DNA of 64,000 nt from Planotetraspora mira (GTDB lineage Bacteria; Actinomycetota; Actinomycetes; Streptosporangiales; Streptosporangiaceae). The DNA lies in NCBI RefSeq assembly GCF_016863275.1, contig NZ_BOOO01000039.1, positions 62,001 to 126,000 of the forward strand, in the 5' to 3' direction. A program made the translations under genes and the position numbers. This document shows positions 1-8,781 of the stretch, in pieces; within the stretch, counting starts at the first letter, position 1, and each line of letters begins with the position of its first letter. The notes beneath the pieces were generated by a model that was given only the letters and a program-made list of their open reading frames with translations, was not told the origin of the DNA and made no database searches.

Positions 1-19
1 ACGAAGATTGCGTGGATCG

Positions 20-937
20 ATGCGTCTCGATGGTGTCTTGTTCTTCCCGGTCACTCCTTTCACCGCCGACGGCACGCTCGACGAGGAGGCGCTGCGCCGG
101 CACGTGGAGGACGGCGTGCGCGCGGGCGCCGGAGGGGTCTTCGCCGCCTGCGGCACCGGCGAGTTCCATGCCCTGAGCCTGGAGGAGTACGCACGCGTGG
201 TGCGGATCGCCGTCGAGGCGACGGCGGGGCGCGTCCCCGTGTTCTCAGGTGCCGGAGGACCGTTGCCGTTCGCGCGGGCGTGCGCAGAAACCGCCGCCCT
301 GGCCGGAGCGGACGGCCTGCTGGTGTTCCCGCCCTACCTGGTGACCGCTCCCCCCGCGGGCCTGGTGGGCTACGTCCGCCACGTGTGCGCGGCGACGGAC
401 CTTCCCGCGATCGTCTACCAGCGCGGGAACGCGGTGTTCACCCCCGGCGCCGCGGCCGAGCTCGCTCTGGAGCCGAACATCGTGGGGTTCAAGGACGGCC
501 TCGGCGATCTCGACCGGCTGCAGCGGATCATCCTGGCCGTACGGCAGGCCACCGACCGCGACTTCGCCTTCTTCAACGGGATGCCCACGGCGGAGATGAC
601 GGTCCTCGCCTACCGGGGGCTCGGCGTGAACCTCTATTCCTCGGCCGCCTTCTGCTTCGTGCCCGAGGTCGCGCTCGCCTTCCACCGGGCGGTCACAGAA
701 GGAGACGACGTCCTGACGCGACGGCTGCTGTCCGAGTTCTACCGCCCGCTCGTCGAGCTCCGCGATCTCGTGCCGGGTTACGCCGTCGCCCTGGTCAAGG
801 CGGGCGTCACGCTGCGCGGGCTCGACGTGGGCCTCGACGTGGGCGGGGTGCGCCCGCCCCTGGTCGACGCCGCGCCCGAGCACGTCGCCCTGCTCGAACG
901 CCTCATCACGAGGGGAATGGAGATCGCCGCATGCTGA
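20..937 (+). CDS. kdgD: 5-dehydro-4-deoxyglucarate dehydratase (DapA/KdgD family)
   Basis: Class I aldolase-fold (TIM barrel) protein of 305 residues, the usual size for the DapA/NanA/KdgD superfamily. It should dehydrate and decarboxylate 5-dehydro-4-deoxy-D-glucarate to 2,5-dioxopentanoate. The N-terminal FFPVTPF motif, the GGVFAACGTGEFHAL stretch (KdgD-like rather than the DapA GTTGE form) and the Schiff-base lysine in NIVGFKDG (K158) are visible. An in-frame TTG lies at 8, but ATG at 20 gives the conserved MRLDGVLFFPVTPF start. Its stop overlaps the glucarate dehydratase start by 7 bp, so the two are translationally coupled. The pairing with that gene is the main support for KdgD over DapA; a true dapA lies at 10693. 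Confidence 0.85.
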   Translation: MRLDGVLFFPVTPFTADGTLDEEALRRHVEDGVRAGAGGVFAACGTGEFHALSLEEYARVVRIAVEATAGRVPVFSGAGGPLPFARACAETAALAGADGLLVFPPYLVTAPPAGLVGYVRHVCAATDLPAIVYQRGNAVFTPGAAAELALEPNIVGFKDGLGDLDRLQRIILAVRQATDRDFAFFNGMPTAEMTVLAYRGLGVNLYSSAAFCFVPEVALAFHRAVTEGDDVLTRRLLSEFYRPLVELRDLVPGYAVALVKAGVTLRGLDVGLDVGGVRPPLVDAAPEHVALLERLITRGMEIAAC

Positions 938-2190
938 TCCGCGAGGTCACGGTCACACCCGTCGCCTTCAGGGACCCCCCGCTCCTCAACGCGGCGGGCG
1001 TGCACGAGCCGTGGGCGCTGCGCACGATCGTCGAAGTGGTGACCGACGAGGGCCTCACCGGCCTGGGCGAGACCTACGGCGACCTCGACCACCTCGGAAA
1101 GGTGCGGACGGCCGCGCGGTCGCTGATCGGGCTCGACGCCTACCACCGCAACGCCGTGTACTCGGCCGTGGCCGCCTCCGTCGGCGCCGAGGTCGTCACC
1201 GACAAGCACGGGCTGACGGGGGCCTCCACGCGCGAGAAGACCGTCGACCGGGTGTTCTCCCCGTTCGAGGTGGCGTGCCTCGACATCCAGGGCAAGGCCG
1301 CGGGACGGCCCGTCGCCGACCTGCTGGGCGGCAAGGTCAGGGACGCCGTGCCGTACAGCGCCTATCTCTTCTACAAGTGGGCCGGGCATCCGGACGGGCC
1401 CGACGACGTGTTCGGGGCGGCGCTCGACTCCGCCGGCCTCGTCGAGCAGGCCCGCCTGCTGGTCGACCGGTACGGCTTCCGCTCGATCAAGGTGAAGGGC
1501 GGGGTTCTCCCTCCCGCTGAGGAGATCGAGGCCGTCCTGGCCCTGCGGGAGGCCTTCCCCGGTCACCCGCTGCGTCTCGATCCCAACGCGGCCTGGAGCG
1601 TGGACACCTCGATCGAGGTGGGCCGCGCGCTCGACGGCGTCCTGGAATACCTGGAGGACCCCGCCGACGGCATCGCGGCGATGGCGGCCGTCGCGCCGCA
1701 CGTCCCCATGCGCCTGGCGACGAACATGTGCGTGGTCACACCGGACCACCTCCCCCCGGCGATCCGGCAGGGGGCGATCGGCGTGCTGCTCATCGACCAC
1801 CACTACTGGGGCGGGCTCGTGAAGTCCTCCCACATCGCGACGTTGTGCGCGACCTTCGGCATCGAGCTGTCGATGCACTCCAACTCGCACCTGGGCGTCA
1901 GCCTGGCCGCGATGACCCACCTGGCGGCGGCCACGCCCGCCGTCACCCACGCCTGCGACACCCACACGCCGTGGCAGGACGGTCAGGACGTGGTCGCGCC
2001 CGGAGCGCTGCGCTTCGTGGACGGGGCCGTCCCCGTGCCGGACGGTCCGGGGCTCGGCGTCGAACTCGACCGTGACGCTCTCGCGGTCATGAACGAGCAG
2101 TATGAGAAGTGCGGGATACGCTCTCGCGACGACACGTCGTACATGAAGCGCTTCCACCCGTCCTTCTCCCGCCGGAGGCCACGCTGGTGA
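931..2190 (+). CDS. gudD: Glucarate dehydratase (enolase superfamily)
   Basis: 419 residues, typical of enolase-superfamily acid-sugar dehydratases. It should convert D-glucarate to 5-dehydro-4-deoxyglucarate, the substrate of the upstream KdgD. The capping domain occupies about residues 1-130. The barrel carries the KVKGG motif (K187 and K189, the KxK pair), metal-ligand segments around RLDPNAAW and EDP, and the MHSNSHLG motif with H316 as the general base, which is a glucarate-dehydratase signature. ATG at 931 overlaps the kdgD stop (ATGCTGA), and the 3' end overlaps the next gene's GTG (GTGA), so this is the middle gene of a coupled three-gene operon. The C-terminus is basic (SFSRRRPRW). 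Confidence 0.88.
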   Translation: MLIREVTVTPVAFRDPPLLNAAGVHEPWALRTIVEVVTDEGLTGLGETYGDLDHLGKVRTAARSLIGLDAYHRNAVYSAVAASVGAEVVTDKHGLTGASTREKTVDRVFSPFEVACLDIQGKAAGRPVADLLGGKVRDAVPYSAYLFYKWAGHPDGPDDVFGAALDSAGLVEQARLLVDRYGFRSIKVKGGVLPPAEEIEAVLALREAFPGHPLRLDPNAAWSVDTSIEVGRALDGVLEYLEDPADGIAAMAAVAPHVPMRLATNMCVVTPDHLPPAIRQGAIGVLLIDHHYWGGLVKSSHIATLCATFGIELSMHSNSHLGVSLAAMTHLAAATPAVTHACDTHTPWQDGQDVVAPGALRFVDGAVPVPDGPGLGVELDRDALAVMNEQYEKCGIRSRDDTSYMKRFHPSFSRRRPRW

Positions 2191-3317
2191 ACGTCATCTA
2201 CGCCTATCCCTGGGACCTCGTCGGAGACGACGCCGCCGCCGGACGCCTGAAGGCGCTCGGTGCCGACGCCGTGGCGCTGGCCGCCTCGTACCACACGACC
2301 CGGGCGGCCACCCCCCTGCATCCGGCCCATCGGCTGGTCGACGCCCTGCACTCCGCGTGCTACGTCCCGGTCCGGGAGGAGGCGTGGAAGAACAGCCGTC
2401 TGGTGCCCGGCACGCCGTCGTGGATGGCGCCCGGCGACCCGTTCGGGGAGGCGCGTGACGCCCTGCGCGCCGAGGGCCTGGCCGTACACGCCTGGACGGT
2501 GCTCACGCACAACTCGCTGCTGGGCGCGGCCAACCCTGACCTCGTCGTCAGGAACGCCTTCGGGGAGTCCTACCGATACGCGCTCTGCCCGGCGTCCGGC
2601 GACGTGCGCGAGTACTGCCGGACGCTGGTGCACGAGGTGGTCGAGCTCGGCGCGCCCGACGCGCTGATCCTCGAGGCCTGCGGCGCACTGGGGTTCCGCC
2701 ACGGCGGCCACCACGAGAAGACCGACGGGACCGACTGGTCCCCCGCCCAGCTCGCGCTGCTGTCCCTGTGTTTCTGCGCGGCGTGCGTCTCCCGGTACGA
2801 GTCGGCGGGTCTCGACGTCGCCGTGCTGCGTTCGAAGATCAGGGCGGCCGTCGACCGCGACCCCCGGTCCGTGTCGTCGGTGGAGGAGGCCCTCGGCGAC
2901 CTGGCGGAAGCCGTACGGGATCTCCGGACGGGGCTCGCGGGCGAGTTGCGGGACCTGCTCCTCGCCGAGGCCCGGTCGGTACGGCCCGGCATGCCCGTCG
3001 CCCTGCACGCGAGCGCCGACCCATGGGCGACTGGACCCTTCGCGACCGTGCCCCCCGGGGTGGACGCCGACGTGCTCGTAGGCAACTGCTGGAACGCCCT
3101 CGAGGTCGACGAGGCCGGTCTGCGGGCGCTCGGGCGGCTCGGCCCTCGCGTGGGCGCCTACCTGCTGGCCCTTCCCCCGCGGCCCGCGGACCCGGCGGCG
3201 CTGTCCTGGCTGGCCGACGCCTACATCGCGGCGGGAGCCGAGGAGATCCACTGGTACCACGGCGGCCTCGCCTCGGCCGCCCGCCTGGAAGCGATCTCCG
3301 CGACCATCGCCCGGTGA
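2187..3317 (+). CDS. Uncharacterised protein of a sugar-acid operon, possible barrel-fold hydrolase
   Basis: 376 residues. GTG at 2187 overlaps the gudD stop (GTGA) and follows CCGGAGG at 2172-2178, which decides the start. I recognise no catalogued function. Visible features are an N-terminal beta-strand VNVIYAYPWDL, alternating hydrophobic strand/helix segments suggesting a TIM barrel, a HGGHHEKTDG loop, and a conserved-looking CFCAACVSRY motif with a CxxC. Similar CFCxxC proteins in actinomycetes are usually left as alanine-rich or putative glycoside-hydrolase-like proteins. Coupling to kdgD-gudD suggests a role in uronate or aldarate use, for example releasing the sugar acid. No signal peptide is seen. 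Confidence 0.6.
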   Translation: MNVIYAYPWDLVGDDAAAGRLKALGADAVALAASYHTTRAATPLHPAHRLVDALHSACYVPVREEAWKNSRLVPGTPSWMAPGDPFGEARDALRAEGLAVHAWTVLTHNSLLGAANPDLVVRNAFGESYRYALCPASGDVREYCRTLVHEVVELGAPDALILEACGALGFRHGGHHEKTDGTDWSPAQLALLSLCFCAACVSRYESAGLDVAVLRSKIRAAVDRDPRSVSSVEEALGDLAEAVRDLRTGLAGELRDLLLAEARSVRPGMPVALHASADPWATGPFATVPPGVDADVLVGNCWNALEVDEAGLRALGRLGPRVGAYLLALPPRPADPAALSWLADAYIAAGAEEIHWYHGGLASAARLEAISATIAR

Positions 3318-3332
3318 GCGACAATCACTGTC

Positions 3333-6300
3333 ATGCGGTTCGGCATTCTCGGCCAGACAGAGGCCTGGCTCGACCACGAGCGCCCGGTCTCCATCGGAGG
3401 CCCGGGCCTTCGTGCGCTTCTCGGACTGCTGCTCCTCGGCGGGGGCCGGGTGGTCACCAGCGAGCGTCTGATCGACGGCCTCTACGGCGCCGAGCCTCCG
3501 GCGAGCGCGACCAACGCCCTGCAGGCCCAGGTCTCCCGGTTACGTCAGCAGATCGGCGACCTCGTGGTGCGCCATCCCGCCGGCTATCGCCTCGCGGTGG
3601 AGCCCGACGACGTGGACGCGTTGCGGTTCGAGCGGCTGGCGGCCGAAGGCCGGCGCGCCCTGGCGTCCGGCGATCATCACGCGGCCGCGGCGCTCCTGCG
3701 TGAGGCGCTCGGCCTGTGGCGCGGCCCGGCCCTCGCCGACATCCCCGACGCGCCGTTCGCCGCCACAGAGACCGCACGGCTGGAAGAGCTGCGCCTGGAC
3801 ACGGCCGAGGACCTCGCGGAGGCGGCGCTCGCCCTCGGTGAGCACCGCGATCTCCTGCCCGAGTTGCACCGGCGCGTGACGGCCCATCCACTGCGCGAGC
3901 GGTCGCGCGGCCAGCTCATGCGTGCCCTGTACGCGAGCGGACGCCAGGCCGAGGCGCTCGCGGCCTTCGAGGACGCGCGGCGGCGGCTCGCCGACGAACT
4001 GGGCACCGATCCGTCCGCGGAGCTGGCCTCGATCCACCTGGCCGTGCTCCGCTCCGACCCCTCCCTCTCCCCCGCCTCAGCGGCCCGGCGGTCGATACCG
4101 GCCCAGCTCACGACGATGGTCGGGCGGACGGACGAGCTGCGGCTCATCGACGCCCTGCTCAGCGAGGCACGGCTGGTCACCCTCACGGGACCCGGCGGCA
4201 CCGGCAAGACCCGTCTCGCCACCGAGGCCGCGGGACGCCGGTCCGGCGGCGTCTGCTTCGTCGAGTTGGCGCCGCTCGGCGACGGGACCGACGTGCCCCA
4301 GACCGTGCTCGCCGCGCTCGGCCTCCAGGAGACCGGCCTGCTGGCAGGCCCTGCCCCCGGGCGGCAGGCGGCGCCCCCGGATCCGCTGGCCAGGCTCGTC
4401 GCGGCCCTCACCGACCGGCCGCCACTGCTCGTGCTGGACAACTGCGAGCACGTCGTCGAGGAGACCGCCCGGCTCGCCGACCGGCTGCTGGCCGCCTGCC
4501 CCGCGCTCCGCATCCTCGCCACCAGCCGCGAGGCGCTCGGCATCACCGGCGAACGGCTCTACCCGGTTCCGCCGCTGGCCCTTCCGCCGTCGGGCAGCGG
4601 CGCCGACGAAGCACTCGCCTATCCGGCGGTCGAGCTGTTCGCCGAGCGCGCCCGCGCCGTGTGGCCCGGCTTCGAGCTCGACGCCTCGATCACCGAGGAC
4701 GTCCTGCGCGTGTGCCGCGCACTCGACGGGCTGCCGCTCGCCATCGAACTGGCCGCCGCCCGGCTGCGCTCGATGAGTGCCACCGAGATCGCGAACCGGC
4801 TCGGAGTCGCCGTGCGGGGCGACCTGGAGACGGTCTCAGGAGTCGTGGACGACGCTCCCGCCGACCGCTTCGCCCTGTTGTCACGCGGGAGCCGTACGGC
4901 GCAGCCCCGGCATCGGACGCTGCGCGCGGTGGTCGAGTGGAGCTGGGACCTGCTCGACGACACCGAGCGTGCGCTCGCGAGACGACTGACGGTCTTCGCG
5001 GGCGGAGCGACGCTGGAGGGGGCCGAGCAGGTGTGCGGGCTTCCGGACACCGACGGCGTGCTCGCCTCCCTGGTGGACAAGTCCCTGGTCGAGGTGGTGG
5101 GCGACCGCTACCGGATGCTCGAGACGATCAGGGCCTTCTGCGCGGAACGGCTCGCGGAGGCGGGCGAGGAGGCACGCCTGCACGACGCCCACTCCGCGTA
5201 TTTCCTCCGGTTCGCGGAGACCGCGGACGCCCATCTGCGCCGGTCGGAGCAGTTGGAGTGGCTGCGCCGGCTGGACGACGAGCACGACAACCTGCACGCG
5301 GCCGTGCGCAGGGCGACCCGCTCGGGTGACGCCGTCCGCGCGCTGCGCCTGCTGTCCGCCTCGACCGGCTACTGGCTCCTGCGCGGTCTGCGGAGCGAGG
5401 CCGCCGGCCTGGCGAGGGACCTTCTGTCGCGGATCGGCCCGGAGGTGCCGGCCGGTCTCGACGAGGAGTACGCACTGTCCGCGTTCTTCGCCGTGTGGGG
5501 CGGCGGTCACGTCGCCGAACTCGGCGGCTACATGGAGACCGCTCTTGGGCTGGTGGACCATGTGGAGACGATTCCCCGCCAGCCGTACGTCTTCCTGGTC
5601 CGCGCGACCGTGGGCGGCCCGCCGGAACGGGGCACCGAGATCCAGGTCCCGCCCGGCCTGCTCGGGGTGGATCCGTGGGTGAGCGCGCTCATCAACTTCG
5701 GCGGCGCGTTCCTCCTGGCCTTCAACGGGCGGCTTCAGGAGGCCGAGCGCCAGGTCATCGCGTCGGTCGCCGCGGTCAGGGCCATCGGCGACCGCTGGTT
5801 GCTGGTGACCATGCTCTCCGCCCACGCCGATCTGGCCACGCTGCGAGGCGACTACGGCGAGGTCGAGGCGCTCTGCAACGAGGCACTGGAACTGGCCGAA
5901 CAGTTGGGCGCCGTGCTGGACGTGGCCGAGATCCTGTGCCGCCGGGCCGCGGGACGGGCCCGGATGGGCGATGAGGCCGGAGCCCGTGCCGACTACGAGC
6001 GCGCCGTGGGCCTGGCCCGGCGGGCCGGCGGGCCGGAGATCCTCGCCACCGCGCACCTGGGACTCGGCGAGATGGTGCGCCTGCGAGGGGACCTCGGCGA
6101 GGCCCGCTCTCTTTTCGAGAAGGCACTGGCGGAGTGCACCGCGGACTCCTACAGCGCCGAGGAGGCACGCACCCGCCTGTTCCTGGCGCTCGGCTGGATC
6201 GCCCAGATGGAGGGCGACGAGGCGAACGCCCTGGCCTGGCACCGCCGGGCGCTGACCACGGTGGTCAGCGACCGGGACCTCTCCCTGGCAGCCCGGATCG

Positions 6301-6578
6301 CGGAGGGTCTCGCCGGAGTCGCCCTTCTCTCCCACGACGGCGAACGGGCGGCCCTGCTGCTCGGCGTCGGGTCGGCGCTTCGGGGCTCGGCGTCCGTAGG
6401 CGACCCCGACGCCGCCCGGGTCGCCGCCCGCTGCCGCGCGCTCCTCGGCGACGCCGCCTACGACGACGTGTACGAGCGCGGCAAACTGCTGACGAGTGAA
6501 CGGATGACCGCAGTCCCCGACGCCTCGGCGCCCGCGCTGACCGTCCTGGAAGGGCACCTGTCAGCGTTCGGTGGGTGA
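3333..6578 (+). CDS. SARP-family regulator with BTAD, ATPase and TPR domains (AfsR-like)
   Basis: 1081 residues. An OmpR/SARP-type winged helix (about 1-90, FGILGQTEAWLD... RLIDGLYG), then a bacterial transcriptional activation domain (about 95-240, LWRGPALADIPDAPFAATE...), a STAND-type NTPase with Walker A GPGGTGKTRLA near 285 and Walker B LLVLDNCEH, and C-terminal TPR-like helices (about 600-1060). This is the large AfsR/LuxR-hybrid architecture of filamentous actinomycetes, which activates secondary metabolism or local catabolic genes. It starts 15 bp after the sugar-acid operon and ends 30 bp before the MFS gene, so it could control either. Sequence gives no effector. Confidence 0.88.
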   Translation: MRFGILGQTEAWLDHERPVSIGGPGLRALLGLLLLGGGRVVTSERLIDGLYGAEPPASATNALQAQVSRLRQQIGDLVVRHPAGYRLAVEPDDVDALRFERLAAEGRRALASGDHHAAAALLREALGLWRGPALADIPDAPFAATETARLEELRLDTAEDLAEAALALGEHRDLLPELHRRVTAHPLRERSRGQLMRALYASGRQAEALAAFEDARRRLADELGTDPSAELASIHLAVLRSDPSLSPASAARRSIPAQLTTMVGRTDELRLIDALLSEARLVTLTGPGGTGKTRLATEAAGRRSGGVCFVELAPLGDGTDVPQTVLAALGLQETGLLAGPAPGRQAAPPDPLARLVAALTDRPPLLVLDNCEHVVEETARLADRLLAACPALRILATSREALGITGERLYPVPPLALPPSGSGADEALAYPAVELFAERARAVWPGFELDASITEDVLRVCRALDGLPLAIELAAARLRSMSATEIANRLGVAVRGDLETVSGVVDDAPADRFALLSRGSRTAQPRHRTLRAVVEWSWDLLDDTERALARRLTVFAGGATLEGAEQVCGLPDTDGVLASLVDKSLVEVVGDRYRMLETIRAFCAERLAEAGEEARLHDAHSAYFLRFAETADAHLRRSEQLEWLRRLDDEHDNLHAAVRRATRSGDAVRALRLLSASTGYWLLRGLRSEAAGLARDLLSRIGPEVPAGLDEEYALSAFFAVWGGGHVAELGGYMETALGLVDHVETIPRQPYVFLVRATVGGPPERGTEIQVPPGLLGVDPWVSALINFGGAFLLAFNGRLQEAERQVIASVAAVRAIGDRWLLVTMLSAHADLATLRGDYGEVEALCNEALELAEQLGAVLDVAEILCRRAAGRARMGDEAGARADYERAVGLARRAGGPEILATAHLGLGEMVRLRGDLGEARSLFEKALAECTADSYSAEEARTRLFLALGWIAQMEGDEANALAWHRRALTTVVSDRDLSLAARIAEGLAGVALLSHDGERAALLLGVGSALRGSASVGDPDAARVAARCRALLGDAAYDDVYERGKLLTSERMTAVPDASAPALTVLEGHLSAFGG

Positions 6579-6580
6579 CT

Positions 6581-6606
6581 CGTCAGCGCTCCCGTCCACG
6601 CTGACG
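6581..6606. promoter_or_regulatory. Inverted repeat in front of the MFS exporter
   Basis: Arms CGTCAGCG (6581-6588) and CGCTGACG (6599-6606) pair perfectly around a 10-bp spacer. The repeat fills the 30-bp gap between the SARP gene and the exporter ATG and leaves no clear Shine-Dalgarno. It may be an operator for a separate exporter promoter or a weak hairpin. Confidence 0.4.
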
Positions 6607-6608
6607 GC

Positions 6609-8147
6609 ATGAACGACACCCGTAAATGGGGCACGCTCGTGATCGCCTGCCTCGCCATGTTGCTGCTGTCCATCGACCTGACCGTGTTGCACCTCGCCGT
6701 CCCCAAGCTGGTGGTGAGCCTGAACCCGTCGGCGACCCAGTTGCTCTGGATCGTCGACATCTACGGCTTCGCGCTGGCCGGACTGCTGGTGACCATGGGC
6801 AACGTGGGCGACCGGATCGGCAGGAAACGACTGCTGCTCATCGGCACGGTCGCCTTCGGGGTGGCCTCCGCCGTGACGGCCTACGCCCCCGGCCCCGGCC
6901 TGCTCATCGCGGCCCGGGCCCTGCTCGGCGTCGCCGGGGCGACCATCATGCCGTCGACGTTGTCGCTCATCCGCAACGTCTTCACCGACCCGCGGCAGCG
7001 GACCACCGCCGTCGGCATCTGGAGCAGCGTCTCGGCCATCGGCTTCGCCCTCGGGCCGATCATCGGCGGGGCGCTGCTCGACCACTTCTGGTGGGGCTCG
7101 GTCTTCCTCATCAACCTGCCGGTCGTCGCGCTCATCCTCATCGCGGGTGCGGTCGTGTTGCCCGAGTCGCGCAACCCCAACCCCGGCCGGATCGACCTGG
7201 TCAGCGTCCCGCTCTCGGTGATCGGCGTCCTCGGGCTGGTCTACGCCCTGAAGGAGGCCGCCTACCACGGTGTCGCGGAGGTCTCCGTCGTCGTCTCCGG
7301 CGCCGTCGGCCTCGCGGCGCTGGTGGTCTTCGTCCGGCGGCAGACGAAACTGGCCGAGCCCCTCATCGACGTACGCCTCTTCCGCCGGCGGTCGTTCTCC
7401 GCGTCGGTGGGCGCGGAACTGGTCGCCATGTTCGCCATGCTGGCGATGTCGCTCGTCTTCGCCCAGTACTTCCAGCTGGTCGCGGGCTGGACACCCCTCA
7501 TCGCGGGACTCGCGGGGATGCCGGGCGGGCTGGCCGGCGGCGCCGGCGGAGCCCTGGCCGGGCCGCTCGTACAGAAGATCGGACGGGGACCGGTCGTCGC
7601 CCTCGGCCTGGTCATGGTCGCCATCGGATTCGCGATGTTCAGCCGGATCGGGATCGAGGTGAGCTATCCCTACATCCTCGTCGCCATGATCATCCAGGGT
7701 ATGGGCATCGGATTCACCTTCGCCGTCACGAACGACACGCTCCTCGCGACGGCGCCGAAGGAGCGGGCCGGAGCGGCGGGGGCGATCTCCGAGACCGCCC
7801 ACGAGATCGGAGGCGCGCTGGGGATCGCCGTGCTCGGGAGCGTGCTCAACTCCGCCTACCGCAACGGGCTCGTCCTCCCGCCCGGGGTGCCCGCCGCGGC
7901 TGACGGCCAGATCCGCGACACACTCGGAGGTGCGATCGAGGCCGCCTCCACGCTGCCCCGCGACCTGGCCGCCGCCGTCACGAACGCGGCCAGGCAGGCG
8001 TTCGTGGACGGCATCCAGGTCACCGTGCTGACGGCCGCGGCGATCCTCGTCTGCCTCGCGGGCGCAACCCTGTTCGCGCTGCGCGGGGTCCCCAAGGTGA
8101 TCCCCGAGCACGAGGAGCCGGCCGACCGGCCCGTCGCCGTCAGCTGA
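6609..8147 (+). CDS. MFS multidrug exporter, DHA2 family (14 TM)
   Basis: 512 residues with about 14 hydrophobic segments, the DHA2 (QacA/SmvA/EmrB) proton-driven drug antiporter architecture in the cytoplasmic membrane. The N-terminus WGTLVIACLAMLLLSIDLTVLHLAVPKLVVSLNPSATQLLWIVDIYGFALAGLLVTMGNVGDRIGRKRLL contains the SmvA-like TM1 acidic motif (D) and the motif A loop GDRIGRKR. GPIIGGALLDHFWW is motif C. The gene follows the SARP regulator by 30 bp; co-regulation is likely. The substrate cannot be read from sequence. The last 8 bp overlap the convergent DUF402 gene. Confidence 0.87.
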   Translation: MNDTRKWGTLVIACLAMLLLSIDLTVLHLAVPKLVVSLNPSATQLLWIVDIYGFALAGLLVTMGNVGDRIGRKRLLLIGTVAFGVASAVTAYAPGPGLLIAARALLGVAGATIMPSTLSLIRNVFTDPRQRTTAVGIWSSVSAIGFALGPIIGGALLDHFWWGSVFLINLPVVALILIAGAVVLPESRNPNPGRIDLVSVPLSVIGVLGLVYALKEAAYHGVAEVSVVVSGAVGLAALVVFVRRQTKLAEPLIDVRLFRRRSFSASVGAELVAMFAMLAMSLVFAQYFQLVAGWTPLIAGLAGMPGGLAGGAGGALAGPLVQKIGRGPVVALGLVMVAIGFAMFSRIGIEVSYPYILVAMIIQGMGIGFTFAVTNDTLLATAPKERAGAAGAISETAHEIGGALGIAVLGSVLNSAYRNGLVLPPGVPAAADGQIRDTLGGAIEAASTLPRDLAAAVTNAARQAFVDGIQVTVLTAAAILVCLAGATLFALRGVPKVIPEHEEPADRPVAVS

Positions 8148-8697
8148 CGAGCGACAACCACGGGGCGTGCGCGCCGCCGAAGGGGCCGCAAGCACGGCCC
8201 ACGGCGTCCATCAGCCAGGCGGCCGACCGCTCCGCCTGGCTGATGACGTCGTCCGGATACGCGTACCGGACCTGATGCTCGGCGAACTCGTCCTCGTCGT
8301 CCAGGTGAAGACGGCCGTCTCTGAACCGGATGACGTCGAGGTCGAGGTCGACCATGGCCACCTCGTCACCGCGCCACCGCGGCACGGTGGTGACATCGCA
8401 GTAGATCTCCATCGCGTGCGGGGCCGCGTAGAACATCGCGGTCCACCACGCGTCGCGGGGGAACAGGCCCACATACGCCTGCACCCACGTCGTCGGCGGA
8501 CCGTACCCCTTGCGGGCCACGGTCCCCGCGGGACAGCCGACCCACACCCCGTGCTCGTCCTCGCCGAGCAGCCGCCCGGCATGGTTCCAGTGCAGGCCGC
8601 CGCCGTACTTGCGGTAGACCACCCTCACCTCGGCGGCGCCCACCCCGCCCGCGCTCACCTTGTCCGTGCCCACCTCGTCCGCGCCCACCTCAGACAT
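8140..8697 (-). CDS. DUF402 domain-containing protein
   Basis: 185 residues from ATG at 8697; a second ATG at 8706 would add three residues. Contains the DUF402 pattern: VRVVYRKYGGGLHWNHAGRLLGEDEHGVWVG, then WWTAMFY, YCDVTTVP, VDLDLDVIRFRDGRLHLDDEDEFAEHQVRYAYPDD. Family members include FomD and nucleoside-diphosphate phosphatases whose acidic residues bind divalent metals, so a small metal-dependent phosphatase is plausible. The N-terminus is a low-complexity VGADEV/VGTDKV/AGGVG stretch that may not be conserved. It converges on the MFS gene with an 8-bp overlap and shares orientation with RNase J. Confidence 0.75.
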   Translation of the reverse strand: MSEVGADEVGTDKVSAGGVGAAEVRVVYRKYGGGLHWNHAGRLLGEDEHGVWVGCPAGTVARKGYGPPTTWVQAYVGLFPRDAWWTAMFYAAPHAMEIYCDVTTVPRWRGDEVAMVDLDLDVIRFRDGRLHLDDEDEFAEHQVRYAYPDDVISQAERSAAWLMDAVGRACGPFGGAHAPWLSLVS

Positions 8698-8781
8698 GGG
8701 CGGCACGCTACGTCAGGGCGCGCGCCGGGCGCAACGGTGATCGCCGTGCGGGGGCCACACCGGAGTGCGGCCCCTGCGGAA

